The notes under the pieces are model-generated. The model did no database searches. It saw nothing but the letters and a program-made list of their open reading frames with translations, and was not told where the DNA came from. Of a DNA stretch of 64,000 bases, positions 55,120 through 64,000 are shown piece by piece (position 1 is the first letter of the stretch; each line of letters opens with the position of its first letter). This DNA is from Xenorhabdus poinarii G6 (lineage in GTDB: Bacteria > Pseudomonadota > Gammaproteobacteria > Enterobacterales > Enterobacteriaceae): assembly GCF_000968175.1 (NCBI RefSeq), contig NZ_FO704551.1, positions 2,046,001 to 2,110,000 on the forward strand, read 5' to 3'. The position numbers and the translations under genes are program-made.

Positions 55120-56310
55120 ATGTTTGAAAAAATCACAGCAGCACCTGCCGATCCTATTCTTGGTTTAGCTGATAGCTTTAAAGCTGACCCCCGTGAAAAT
55201 AAAATCAACCTGGGCATCGGAGTCTACAAAGACGAAACCGGTAAAACGCCTGTTCTGACTACCGTTAAAAAAGCAGAGACACTCCTGCTGGAAAATGAAA
55301 CCACCAAAAATTATCTGGCAATCAGTGGATTACCTGAATTTGGCCGCGTCACTCAGGCTCTGCTCTTTGGTAAAACCAGTTCTATCGTCACTGATAACCG
55401 CGCCCGTACGGTACAAAGCCCAGGCGGCACCGGTGCATTGCGTATTGCCGCTGACTTTATTGCTAAGCAAACCAATGCAAAACGTGTCTGGATCAGCAAC
55501 CCAACCTGGCCAAACCACAAAGGTGTTTTCGCCAGTGCAGGCTTAGCGATCCGCGAATACAACTATTATGATGCACAAACTCATGCTTTAGATTTTGAAG
55601 GTATGCTGGCAAGCCTGTCTGAAGCACAAGCAGGCGATGTTGTTCTGCTGCACGGCTGCTGTCATAACCCAACGGGTATCGATCCAACGGCTGAACAGTG
55701 GCAGGCATTAGCAAATTTATCCGCTAAAAATGGCTGGTTACCCGTATTTGACTTTGCTTACCAGGGTTTTGCTAAAGGACTGGATGAAGATGCAGAGGGC
55801 CTGCGTATTTTCACCAGAAACCACAATGAATTGATCGTAGCCAGCTCTTATTCTAAAAACTTTGGCCTGTACAATGAACGTGTGGGTGCTTGTACCATTG
55901 TCGCCGCAGACAGTGATACCGCTGAAAAAGCATTCAGCCAAGCGAAGTCCATTGTGCGTACCAATTACTCTAACCCACCCGCACACGGGGCTTCTGTCGT
56001 GACGACAATTCTGTCCAATGACGATCTGAAAGCAGAATGGGTTCAGGAATTAGCCACAATGCGCGAACGCATTCAGCGTATGCGCCAACTGTTAGTGAAC
56101 ACCTTACAAGAAAAAGGTGCAAAACAGGATTTCAGCTTTATTAGCACGCAAAATGGCATGTTCTCATTCAGTGGCCTGACCAAAGAACAAGTTGAACGTC
56201 TGCGTGAAGAATATGGCATTTATGCAGTCAGTTCTGGACGCATCAACGTCGCCGGTTTAACACTGGAGAATATGGTTCCTCTGTGTGAGGCCATTGTTGC
56301 AGTACTCTAA
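55120..56310 (+). CDS. aspC: Aspartate aminotransferase
   Basis: This 396-aa class I aminotransferase has the PLP Lys in [17 protein letters not shown] (about residue 246), [15 protein letters not shown] (Asn near 183), [12 protein letters not shown] (Asp/Tyr) and [10 protein letters not shown] with the C-terminal Arg. It interconverts aspartate and oxaloacetate. It matches E. coli AspC in length. Its terminator loop is interrupted by IS copy 2. Confidence 0.96.
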   Translation: MFEKITAAPADPILGLADSFKADPRENKINLGIGVYKDETGKTPVLTTVKKAETLLLENETTKNYLAISGLPEFGRVTQALLFGKTSSIVTDNRARTVQSPGGTGALRIAADFIAKQTNAKRVWISNPTWPNHKGVFASAGLAIREYNYYDAQTHALDFEGMLASLSEAQAGDVVLLHGCCHNPTGIDPTAEQWQALANLSAKNGWLPVFDFAYQGFAKGLDEDAEGLRIFTRNHNELIVASSYSKNFGLYNERVGACTIVAADSDTAEKAFSQAKSIVRTNYSNPPAHGASVVTTILSNDDLKAEWVQELATMRERIQRMRQLLVNTLQEKGAKQDFSFISTQNGMFSFSGLTKEQVERLREEYGIYAVSSGRINVAGLTLENMVPLCEAIVAVL

Positions 56311-56384
56311 TTTTATCTAACTGCTTAATATCTTATTGCAAAAAAGCCGCAAATGAACTGACCCCAGAAAGTTGGACATTTTAG

Positions 56385-57158
56385 TTAAACGGCGTGTAAG
56401 GCCTGGTTTCGATATGCTATCGGAGTTAGGCCTTTTAATTTCACCTTGATCCGTTTTGTATTGTAATATTCAATGTATTCTTCTATTTTTTCAATCAGTT
56501 CATCCGCACTTTTAAAGTGCTGCTGGTGATACATTTCTGTTTTGAGTAAGGCAAAAAAGTTTTCTGCCATCGCATTATCCAAACAGTTCCCTTTCCTCGA
56601 CATACTTTGTTTAATATCTTTATCAGCAAGTTGCTTTTGATAAGCCTTATGCCGATATTGCCAACCTTGATCACTGTGAATGAGTGGCTTAGCGTGAGCA
56701 TCTAGCCCATCTAATGCCTCTTTTAGCATCTCTGTCACTAAAGGCAGACTCGCCTTTTTCGCCACGTTGTAAGCGATAACCTCTTGATTAAATAAGTCAA
56801 TAATAGGTGATAGATAGACTTTTTGTTCATTCACTTTAAATTCTGTCACATCCGTTACCCATTTCTCATTAGGTTTTGTCGCGCGAAAATCTCTTGCCAA
56901 CCAATTCGGTGCTGTTTTTCCAACTTCCCCACGATAAGAACGATATTTCTTCGGCCTTACCGTGGATTTTAGGTTTAATTGCCTCATTAATCGTTGTACT
57001 GTTTTATGATTGATTTTAAAGCCATTTTTTCTCAATGCTAAATGAATGCGGCGATAACCATAACGACCTTTATGCTCATGATAGATAGTTTTAATCATCT
57101 CTATTTCTTGTTCATAAGCACGCGTTTTTTTAAGCGCCTGGCATTGATAGTAAAACAC
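56385..57158 (-). CDS. IS150-like transposase OrfB, copy 2
   Basis: 257 aa, identical in layout to copy 1 with all three DDE motifs. It has Arg instead of Gly in LMRQLN near residue 59; the change is outside the catalytic core. Confidence 0.92.
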   Translation of the reverse strand: MFYYQCQALKKTRAYEQEIEMIKTIYHEHKGRYGYRRIHLALRKNGFKINHKTVQRLMRQLNLKSTVRPKKYRSYRGEVGKTAPNWLARDFRATKPNEKWVTDVTEFKVNEQKVYLSPIIDLFNQEVIAYNVAKKASLPLVTEMLKEALDGLDAHAKPLIHSDQGWQYRHKAYQKQLADKDIKQSMSRKGNCLDNAMAENFFALLKTEMYHQQHFKSADELIEKIEEYIEYYNTKRIKVKLKGLTPIAYRNQALHAV

Positions 57159-57226
57159 GCTTCTTGCAAGATTAATGGCACAAAGTAAGTGCTTTAATGG
57201 ATATTTCTTTTTAAGAGCTAAAACAA

Positions 57227-57733
57227 TTAACGCTTTTTCTTTGCTCGTGGGCGTTTCTTCTGTTCCAGCTCTGCTAACTTTTTTAGGACCGCATTTTCTG
57301 CACGCAAATAAGCTAATTCTTCTTTAAGTTCCTTAACTGTCATTTCGTCATCAGATTTCGGCGGGGTTTTAGATCGGGATTTCATTGGGGGTCTTCCTCG
57401 CTGAGGACTTTCGAGTCCTTTGATACCGGTTTCATTATACTTATCAAGCCAGACTGATAAGGTACCTGGAGTCGTTAAATTGAGAACTGCACTAGTGTGA
57501 GTGAGGGACCAATCATGTGTCCACATTAATTTTAAAGCCTGGAGTTTTGTGACAGCACAAAGAGAGTGAGACGTTGGCAAAAAGGCGTTATCGCCATGAA
57601 TGGCAACAACTTGAGCCCAGTATCGAATTTGTCGAGAAGAGATTGAATATTCCGCTGATAGCTTATCCGATGTGTTACCTGCCAGACATCGTTTAGCAAT
57701 AATGATTTTTAGCTCACGACTATATTTAGACAT
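57227..57733 (-). CDS. IS150-like transposase OrfA, copy 2
   Basis: 168 aa, same start as copy 1. Differences from copy 1: CAVTK for CTVTK, SRSKTPP for SRPKTPP and TVKELKEE for TVEELKEE. None disturbs the HTH or the frameshift region. Confidence 0.9.
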   Translation of the reverse strand: MSKYSRELKIIIAKRCLAGNTSDKLSAEYSISSRQIRYWAQVVAIHGDNAFLPTSHSLCAVTKLQALKLMWTHDWSLTHTSAVLNLTTPGTLSVWLDKYNETGIKGLESPQRGRPPMKSRSKTPPKSDDEMTVKELKEELAYLRAENAVLKKLAELEQKKRPRAKKKR

Positions 57734-57836
57734 AAAAAACCCCCCAGTAATTAGTTGTCCAACTATTGGGGGTCACTTCAGAATGCGGCTTTTATCTTTC
57801 ACACACAATATTCTTGTACAAGAAAAACATTTCCAA

Positions 57837-58469
57837 TCAATCTTGCAGGAATGGATTCGTTTTCCGTTCGTGTCCCAAGGTTGACATCGGCCCATGACCG
57901 GGAATGAATTGATATTCATCGCCTAAAGGAAGCACTTTTTCTTTAATCGATTGAATCAATTCATCATAATCCCCGCCAGGAAAATCCGTGCGGCCAATGC
58001 TGCCCTTAAACAAAACATCCCCCATTGAGATCAATTTTTCAGCGTGGTTAGCAAGGATAATATGCCCTGGGGTATGCCCCGGACAATGCAAAACCGATAA
58101 TTCAATATGACCAATTTGCACTGTATCTCCCTCATCCAACCAACGATCTGGCGTAAAAGAGGGGCAGGGTTCAACACCAAACATTTGGCACTGAATTTCC
58201 AGACCTTCTATCCAAAAAGCATCGCCTTGATGCGGCCCATGAACAGGCACATCAAAATGCTTTGCAACTTCAACAGTCGCGCCAACGTGGTCGTAATGAC
58301 CATGTGTCAGCAAAATTTGTGTAAGTTTCAGTTCACGGCGTTCAATTTCAGCAATAAGTTGCTCGGCATTACCCCCCGGATCAACAATTGCAGCTTCCTG
58401 CGTTTCTTCACACCAAATCAATGTACAATTTTGCCTTGCCATCGTGACAGGGATAATATGGTATTTCAT
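57837..58469 (-). CDS. ycbL: Metallo-beta-lactamase-fold hydrolase YcbL
   Basis: From the ATG at 58469 ([15 protein letters not shown]) the 210-aa protein has the glyoxalase II-like site [12 protein letters not shown] (about residue 57), [11 protein letters not shown] (His near 132), [17 protein letters not shown] (Asp near 152) and [20 protein letters not shown] (His near 192). Type II-like glyoxalase hydrolyses S-lactoylglutathione; YcbL relatives lack the usual substrate domain. Synteny with aspC and mepK fits. Confidence 0.92.
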   Translation of the reverse strand: MKYHIIPVTMARQNCTLIWCEETQEAAIVDPGGNAEQLIAEIERRELKLTQILLTHGHYDHVGATVEVAKHFDVPVHGPHQGDAFWIEGLEIQCQMFGVEPCPSFTPDRWLDEGDTVQIGHIELSVLHCPGHTPGHIILANHAEKLISMGDVLFKGSIGRTDFPGGDYDELIQSIKEKVLPLGDEYQFIPGHGPMSTLGHERKTNPFLQD

Positions 58470-58514
58470 TATATTGTCTAACTCCACAATCAAAACTCAT
58501 TGTTGGTAGTAAGA

Positions 58515-59063
58515 TTACCACGTCCTGACCGGGCCTGTATCAATATGAATGAAATTACTTCTTGGATAAAAACCAACCCCCCCTGCCCGCATTTTTAGTG
58601 CCGCTTTACGGACATGGGCAAGCTGAACACCATCAATGTGGAAATCCATCGCTTGCCCACGGGTATGGTAGCTATGCTTCGCTACTCCGCCACTAATCTG
58701 ACGTAACCTATTATTTGTCGTCAATGAACGATAACCAGAAATTAATTGAACAGGTTTATTTATTCCCATCATTATTTGTAATAAATAAATTTGATCAAAC
58801 AACTTTGGATCAATCATTTTGATCTTATTTTGACGAAAATCGCGAAAGAAATAATTCAGGCGTGCTAACTCTGAACTATTATACCGATGACCATCAAAGA
58901 ATTCAGTTTTTAGCGTTTCTCCCGTATGCAGGTTATCAAAACGTAAGACTCTAGGTCGAGGCTTGGTCAATATGGCCAAAGCGGGTTGAGGTAATAAACT
59001 TAATCCGCAGGCGACTATACCTACGCCAAGCCATTTTCGGCGATCGTGGTCAATGTCATTCAT
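58515..59063 (-). CDS. mepK: Murein endopeptidase MepK
   Basis: From the ATG at 59063 (182 aa, the E. coli length) the protein has a Tat-like N-terminus (DHDRRKWLGVGIVACG) and a DUF882/peptidase M15 domain with LISGYRSLTTN, KHSYHTRGQAMDFHIDG (His and Asp zinc ligands) and SNFIHIDTGPVRTW. MepK cuts 3-3 and some 4-3 peptidoglycan cross-links in the periplasm, a counterpart of LdtD encoded next to it. The longer frame to 59138 is not conserved. Confidence 0.94.
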   Translation of the reverse strand: MNDIDHDRRKWLGVGIVACGLSLLPQPALAILTKPRPRVLRFDNLHTGETLKTEFFDGHRYNSSELARLNYFFRDFRQNKIKMIDPKLFDQIYLLQIMMGINKPVQLISGYRSLTTNNRLRQISGGVAKHSYHTRGQAMDFHIDGVQLAHVRKAALKMRAGGVGFYPRSNFIHIDTGPVRTW

Positions 59064-59469
59064 AAATAATGCCCTGCTATTCTCTGATATCTTAATAATG
59101 TCTAAACTCATTAATATGTCAGCTTCAATCACTGACACGATACCAGCAAATAAAAATCATTTTTAATTATTTTTGTATAAAATTGTAAAATCATCAACCT
59201 ATTATTGTGACTCAGATAACATAACTCCCCTAATATTAAACTTTTAATGACATCCTATCATAAGAAAACACCTGACAAATGAATCATAAAAATCCTATCG
59301 AAACAAGAAAGTAACTCATTAATCGATTTATACAGCAAGAAAAAATGCTGAAAAAAAGAATCAACAATACAAAACAACGATGAAGAAAGAATTCATTTCA
59401 TCGCTGTTTATAATATCTCGATTGATACCGTCAAACATGCTTATATTAGATGTACTTATTCCCCCTCAC
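59064..59469. other. Intergenic between mepK and ldtD
   Basis: A 406-bp AT-rich stretch without any supported gene. It separates two genes on the same strand. Since ldtD ends just past it, it should carry the ldtD terminator and mepK promoter, but I see no strong hairpin. Confidence 0.5.
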
Positions 59470-61170
59470 TCACAAAATCTTTGACAACGACGCTGAATGT
59501 TGTCTTGCATTGACATCATAATCATAGATATCTGCTCGATATTGTGGTTTCCCTTCCTCATCAACCCAGGCAGTTTGATAATAGAGAAATACCGGGATTT
59601 TTTTAGGGATATTAACATATTTTGTTGACCATGTTTTCAATGAACCACTCACCTTAGCTTTATCCCATCCCGCATCGCCTAATAACATATTAGCCAGCTC
59701 AGGTGCTTTATTGACACGTACACAACCAGAGCTAACCGCTCGCATTTCCCGGCTAAAGGATGCTTGATTGGGAGTATCATGTAAATAAATGGCTTCTGAA
59801 TTTGGCATGTTAAACTTAAAACGCCCCAATGAATTTGTTGGCCCAGGTGCTTGCCTGATACGATAAGGGAAACGACTCGGCGTTATGATATTCCAGTCAA
59901 TCGATGAAGGATGAATCACTTTGGCATCGGAACGCCAACTGGAAAAAACCGTATAACCACGCGTACTAAAATAACTGGGATCACGCATTGCTCTTGGGGC
60001 AATATCTTTTCGCGTCATACTGGTAGGCACATTCCACGGCGGGTTGATAACGACATTATTCAACTCATTACTCATGATAGGAGTTTTTCGTCCAGGCCGC
60101 CCCACGACAACTTTAGACCTTAATGCTTCTTTGCCATCTAAATAATAGAAAAGTGAGTAATTAGGAATATTCACTAAAATCCCGGTAAGAATATCTCCAG
60201 GGATAATTCGTAATCGTTGAATATTTAATGCCATAATACGGGCACGGGTTTGCGGTGTCATATTTAACCATACTTTAGTTGCTTTACCGATGACGCCATC
60301 GGCTGATAGTCCATGCAAAGCTTGAAAGCGTTTTACGGCCACAATTAATTCTTTGTCATAAACCTTACTATCGGATTTAGCAACCGATGATGCCCCCCCA
60401 TCTGAGCGAGCCAATATTTTCCTTAATGTGATAACATGTTCACTACGTTGTCCAGGTCTTAACGTCCCTTGAAAAGTAAATTCAGGCCATGGGCTTTTAT
60501 TCGCTAATTGATTCAACATCTCCTTTCGCATATTTTCATACATGAAGTGATCCGGCAATAAATTCGTCACATGAGATAAGGTATTATTATTACTGATATG
60601 CTGTTGCCATGTATTGATTAAAGGAGAAGGTGGCAACTCAATTTTATAAGGCGATTTAGCATATAGCCACAACGTTCCTTTTTGATTAACGTGACTGATA
60701 AAATGGAGATAACCTAACATGGCATCAGATAAAATAACATCACGCCCCATATCACTTAATTCAGGAGAGTGTAGTTGTACCAACCAATTTTCAAATTGGG
60801 GCTGAAAACCCGCCAGTGCCATTTCAACCAACTGATTCTCAAACTGTTTAATGGCTTTTTCATCTGACCATAATGGTTTCATTTTATTGTCAGTATACAA
60901 AGCAACTAAGCGCTCAAAGAATATCGGTTTTATTTGTTGCGGCAGCCAAGATTGCAACTTTTTCCTATTTTCATCCACAGAAAATACTGGAGAACCCGGT
61001 AGCGTCTTATCCAACGAAATAAGGGGGTTTTCTTTTTTTTGTTCTGCTGATAATAGTTGCGTATCGTTTGTTGGTAGCCCCGTTTTTGGATTTGCAAAAA
61101 CGCCTTCTGATACGACTAACGCGCTACTGATGAAAGAAACTTTCAGTAATCTGACCGTATTCTTCGCCAT
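59470..61170 (-). CDS. ldtD: L,D-transpeptidase LdtD
   Basis: This 566-aa protein has an N-terminal export signal (LLKVSFISSALVVSEGVFA), a catalytic-region scaffold, a peptidoglycan-binding domain (AVKRFQALHGLSADGVIGKAT, about residues 275-295) and a C-terminal YkuD domain with HDTPNQASFSREMRAVSSGCVRV (catalytic His and Cys near residues 465-480; cited in part). LdtD makes 3-3 cross-links in peptidoglycan and helps survive outer-membrane assembly stress. The order mukB-ldtD-mepK matches E. coli. Confidence 0.95.
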   Translation of the reverse strand: MAKNTVRLLKVSFISSALVVSEGVFANPKTGLPTNDTQLLSAEQKKENPLISLDKTLPGSPVFSVDENRKKLQSWLPQQIKPIFFERLVALYTDNKMKPLWSDEKAIKQFENQLVEMALAGFQPQFENWLVQLHSPELSDMGRDVILSDAMLGYLHFISHVNQKGTLWLYAKSPYKIELPPSPLINTWQQHISNNNTLSHVTNLLPDHFMYENMRKEMLNQLANKSPWPEFTFQGTLRPGQRSEHVITLRKILARSDGGASSVAKSDSKVYDKELIVAVKRFQALHGLSADGVIGKATKVWLNMTPQTRARIMALNIQRLRIIPGDILTGILVNIPNYSLFYYLDGKEALRSKVVVGRPGRKTPIMSNELNNVVINPPWNVPTSMTRKDIAPRAMRDPSYFSTRGYTVFSSWRSDAKVIHPSSIDWNIITPSRFPYRIRQAPGPTNSLGRFKFNMPNSEAIYLHDTPNQASFSREMRAVSSGCVRVNKAPELANMLLGDAGWDKAKVSGSLKTWSTKYVNIPKKIPVFLYYQTAWVDEEGKPQYRADIYDYDVNARQHSASLSKIL

Positions 61171-61431
61171 AAGAGCTCACCTCACTTAATTAGTATGCCG
61201 CTATCTAATGACTTATTCTAATTATCAGTAAAGCTATTTATCAGAAAACCTATTTATCAGAAAAGAATAGTAGTAATTATATATATAATTTCCCATTCAG
61301 GCAGAAAATCAGCAATGATATCTCATCCTACCGAACGCAAAAACTTCACGTGCATGAATCCACCTCAATGCAAAAAAGCCATATATGCTATGACCTTTTT
61401 GCAACAAAAGTGACATTATCCAACGAGGGAA

Positions 61432-64000
61432 TTAGTCCTGTAATATCGCCAGGGATTGTGTGTGCGTCTGTTCAGACGCCGGAATATCTTGCCCAAAACC
61501 CCGTAATCCCACAACGTGTACATGTTCCTGATTATTGAAAATCTTACGTACCAATTTATAGGTAGTCCCTTTCTCCGGGCTGATATTTTCCGGTGCCGCA
61601 ATAATTAACTGCATCTGTAAGCGTTCACATAACTCAAACAATGTTGCAATTGATTTTGCATCTAATCGGGCAGCTTCATCAAGGAACAGCAATCGACAAG
61701 GTGAAATATCTTTACCACGCAAACGACGCGATTCTTCTTCCCAGCTCTGCACGACCATAACCAGAATAGACATCCCCGTACCAATCGCTTCCCCTGTCGA
61801 CAACGCGCCACTTTCTGCTTTCAGCCAACCATCTGAACCTCGGTTAACTTCAACCTCCAGCTCAAGGTAATTACGGTAATCCAGTAATTCTTCGCCAATC
61901 GTCTGAGGCAAACGCTGTCCCATGTCGATTTGTGGATTCAGGCGCTGATACAGCTTCGCCATCGCTTCTGAGAAGGTCAAGCGCTGGCTGTTGAACAGAT
62001 CCTGATGCTGTTCCTGTTGCTCAGAAAGGACATCCAGCATAAGAGCGTGACTTTCGCGCACATTGACATTCAGACGAACACCACCAACCTGTCCAAAAGA
62101 AACCACCTGTAGCCCCTGATTCAGCATACGAATACGGTTCTGTTCACGCTGAATGGTTTTACGGATGATATTCGCCACACTCTTGGAACTAATTGCCAGT
62201 TTTTGCTCACGGGCAGTCAATTCTTCCGTCAAACGTGCCAGCTCAATTTCCATCTGTTCAATCGCATCGACCGGATCATCGGTACGGATAATATCCTGAC
62301 GAATACGCTCACGCAGATGTTGGTAAACGGCAACGAAAAATTGAATTTTACGCTCTGGACGTTTCGGATCTTCAGATAAACGTAACGCATCGCGCAGGTG
62401 TTCATTATCGGCCACCGCCAGACGCAACGCCCCCAGTGCCTTATCTGACATTGAACGCAGATCATCGCCCCCCATATAGGCCAGTTCGCGACGATGTAAG
62501 CGACGCTCGACACCGTTGTCTTTTACCATACGCATGACGGCACACCAGCCGGCTTTAGAAGAAACCACCTGCTCACGTTTCTGGTAATAGTCACGCTCAG
62601 ATTTACGCAACCTCTTCTGGAGGTTTTCCATTTCCGCTTCACAAAATGCGATCTGTTTCTCAAGCTGATTGATGCGGGAACGGTTAGTGTTTACAGCGGC
62701 ATGAAGCTGATCACGACGTTCACGGGCACGGCTTTCTGCGTTGGCATCTGCCTGGACACCGATATCGCTCATCTCCTGCTTAAGTTCTTGCAACATATCC
62801 TGCTTAGTGTCATAAGAACTTTTTAGTGATGCCAGTACCTGATTGAACTGTGCATATTGAGCCTGCTGCTGACGCAACTGTTCTCGGGCACGACGGCGAT
62901 CAGCTTCTGCGTATTCAAGACGCTGGCGCAGTTTGTCGTTCAAATCACTATTTTCACTGAGCATGCCCGCAGAATCGCTGTAACTGAAATGCGCGCGACG
63001 TTGTACCACTTCCATTAAAGCAAAGGCTTGTTGCTTCGCTTTATTTTGACTGTGTTTCGCTGCTTCATAATCTTTCTGCAACTGTTCATGTTGCTGCGGA
63101 TCATTTTGTAAAACAGACACCAATGGTTCAAGTTTGGTCAGTGCATGACTGTGTTGTTGCAGGAAGCGCGCAGCGTCCTGAGCTTCACTCATTTCTTCAC
63201 GAACAGTTTCGACGCGATCCAACAGGGTTTCATCCAATAAAATCGGGATTTGTGGGATCAGACGATTTAATACTGTCAGGCTCTCTTTCACCTGAACAAG
63301 CTTCTGCTGATGCTGCTGAGCCTGAGCGTCAAATTGAGATAGCTCACGTTCCAATTCAGTGCGACGCTGACTCAAACGGCGAATGTCTACTTCAGGATCA
63401 TCATCAAATGCAACAGAAAGATGTTTACCCACAAAACGACTGAAAGCCTGATGCGCACGCTGAATTTTCTGAACATCGAATGAAAGTGTTGCATAACGCT
63501 CTGCCAGCGTATCACGCTCAAGACTGAGTGCTTCCTGACGATTTTCTCTGGCCGCCCGTCCAAACAATGGCACTTCAGGATAACGGGAATAACGCCATTG
63601 GCGATCAGATGATTTCACCAGCACCGCCCTTTCCTGCTCTTCGAAATGGAATACGCTATCGTCGAACGATTGCGGATCTCCCTCAATCAAATAGAGATCG
63701 TCGGGACAGTCTTCCAATGCGTCCAGATGAGGGCGAATCAGTGAGAGATCGGGGACGACGATTGCGTGACGGGCTGGCCCATACAATGCCGAGAAATAAG
63801 GCGCATCATCAAGGGTAATGTCATCATAAATTTCAGACAATAACACACCACCAAAGCGCTCCGCTAATCCAAGTAAACGGCCATCTTCGGCACCACTCGG
63901 CTGACTCAGGCGCTCAATCTGTTTTTCCAACTCACGTTTTTGTGTCGCAACATCATCACGTTCAACCGTAATTTCGCGCTCTTGTTCAAGCAATTGTTGC
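61432..64000 (-). CDS. mukB: Chromosome condensin MukB, C-terminal part (runs off the window)
   Basis: The frame is open to the window edge and gives the last 856 codons of a protein of about 1485 aa. It covers the hinge ([19 protein letters not shown] and following), long coiled coils (LEQLRQQ-type heptads between about 62800 and 63700) and the C-terminal ABC head: signature [20 protein letters not shown] and Walker [14 protein letters not shown]. MukB forms a condensin with MukE and MukF and interacts with MatP, encoded at 19845. The N-terminal head is outside the window. Confidence 0.96.
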   Translation of the reverse strand, partial: QQLLEQEREITVERDDVATQKRELEKQIERLSQPSGAEDGRLLGLAERFGGVLLSEIYDDITLDDAPYFSALYGPARHAIVVPDLSLIRPHLDALEDCPDDLYLIEGDPQSFDDSVFHFEEQERAVLVKSSDRQWRYSRYPEVPLFGRAARENRQEALSLERDTLAERYATLSFDVQKIQRAHQAFSRFVGKHLSVAFDDDPEVDIRRLSQRRTELERELSQFDAQAQQHQQKLVQVKESLTVLNRLIPQIPILLDETLLDRVETVREEMSEAQDAARFLQQHSHALTKLEPLVSVLQNDPQQHEQLQKDYEAAKHSQNKAKQQAFALMEVVQRRAHFSYSDSAGMLSENSDLNDKLRQRLEYAEADRRRAREQLRQQQAQYAQFNQVLASLKSSYDTKQDMLQELKQEMSDIGVQADANAESRARERRDQLHAAVNTNRSRINQLEKQIAFCEAEMENLQKRLRKSERDYYQKREQVVSSKAGWCAVMRMVKDNGVERRLHRRELAYMGGDDLRSMSDKALGALRLAVADNEHLRDALRLSEDPKRPERKIQFFVAVYQHLRERIRQDIIRTDDPVDAIEQMEIELARLTEELTAREQKLAISSKSVANIIRKTIQREQNRIRMLNQGLQVVSFGQVGGVRLNVNVRESHALMLDVLSEQQEQHQDLFNSQRLTFSEAMAKLYQRLNPQIDMGQRLPQTIGEELLDYRNYLELEVEVNRGSDGWLKAESGALSTGEAIGTGMSILVMVVQSWEEESRRLRGKDISPCRLLFLDEAARLDAKSIATLFELCERLQMQLIIAAPENISPEKGTTYKLVRKIFNNQEHVHVVGLRGFGQDIPASEQTHTQSLAILQD

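Larger units (their letters stand above)
56354..57780 (-). mobile_element. IS150-like element, copy 2 (in aspC terminator)
   Basis: 1427 bp with the same terminal repeats and gene content as copy 1. It differs by a few substitutions and one extra C near the right end. Both copies point the same way and bracket the 2.85-kb porin-aspC segment. Confidence 0.92.
56341..57793 (+). terminator. aspC terminator, loop interrupted by an IS element
   Basis: AAAAAGCCGC (56341-56350) and GCGGCTTTT (57785-57793) are the arms of one terminator, separated by the second IS150-like element. The bases next to the element are AAA on the left and GAA on the right, so no exact target duplication remains. Confidence 0.75.

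Noticed and set aside
1..64000. A new multi-gene defence system
   Set aside because: No clustered nucleases, reverse transcriptases, NTPase-effector pairs or toxin-antitoxin operons were found; accessory genes are regulators, transporters, IS parts and small enzymes.

Overview
The window reads as a piece of the Ter-proximal chromosome of an insect-associated member of the Morganellaceae, most likely Xenorhabdus or a close relative. This rests on three observations. The backbone gene order (tRNA-Ser, tusE, acyP, hspQ, yccU, helD, yccS, sxy, sulA, ompA, matP, ycbZ, fabA, pqiCBA, uup, rlmL, ycbX, zapC, pyrD ... pepN, pncB, asnS, ompF-type porin, aspC, ycbL, mepK, ldtD, mukB) follows the enterobacterial order. 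The proteins are clearly diverged from E. coli. The non-coding DNA is AT-rich and full of IS elements, as in these genomes.

Region 1 (1-8997) is an accessory, partly decayed zone next to the tRNA-Ser gene. It holds an ISAs1-type transposase that cuts a NADAR gene, a DUF2335 membrane protein, a lone phage-type cro/cI switch with operators, an Ail/OmpX-like protein without a canonical start codon, an HxlR regulator frameshifted in an A7 tract, a DHA1 drug exporter with a divergent LysR regulator, an IS982-family remnant, two small lipoproteins, and solitary type I-E-like CRISPR repeats with no cas genes in the window.

Region 2 (8998-33733) is conserved housekeeping sequence: sulphur relay to tRNA, heat shock, SOS (sulA with a perfect LexA box), Ter macrodomain organisation (matP), unsaturated fatty-acid synthesis (fabA with adjacent FadR-like and FabR-like sites), the Pqi lipid-transport system, rRNA methylation, cell division (zapC) and pyrimidine synthesis. 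It is interrupted between yccS and sxy by a small accessory operon: a 51-codon ORF, a GNAT acetyltransferase, a histidine phosphatase and a truncated gene. In that operon the acetyltransferase and the phosphatase appear to be one reading frame broken at a T7 tract.

Region 3 (33869-46005) sits between pyrD and pepN, which are neighbours in E. coli. A GC-richer foreign segment (ArsR, aldo/keto reductase remnant, MFS exporter with LysR, periplasmic metallo-beta-lactamase-fold hydrolase, FrnE/DsbA-like protein) is bracketed by two directly oriented, related IS3-family ends. It is followed by a complete D-galactonate catabolic operon, dgoRKADT.

Region 4 (46125-64000) is again backbone. Two nearly identical IS150-like elements have each inserted into the loop of a rho-independent terminator (those of asnS and aspC), so that the porin and aspC now lie between direct 1.43-kb repeats.

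I found no large new defence or secretion system. The best leads for something undescribed are the GNAT-phosphatase unit, a well-ribosome-bound small ORF that overlaps the hspQ heat-shock promoter, the stand-alone CRISPR repeats, and the terminator-loop targeting of the IS150-like element.
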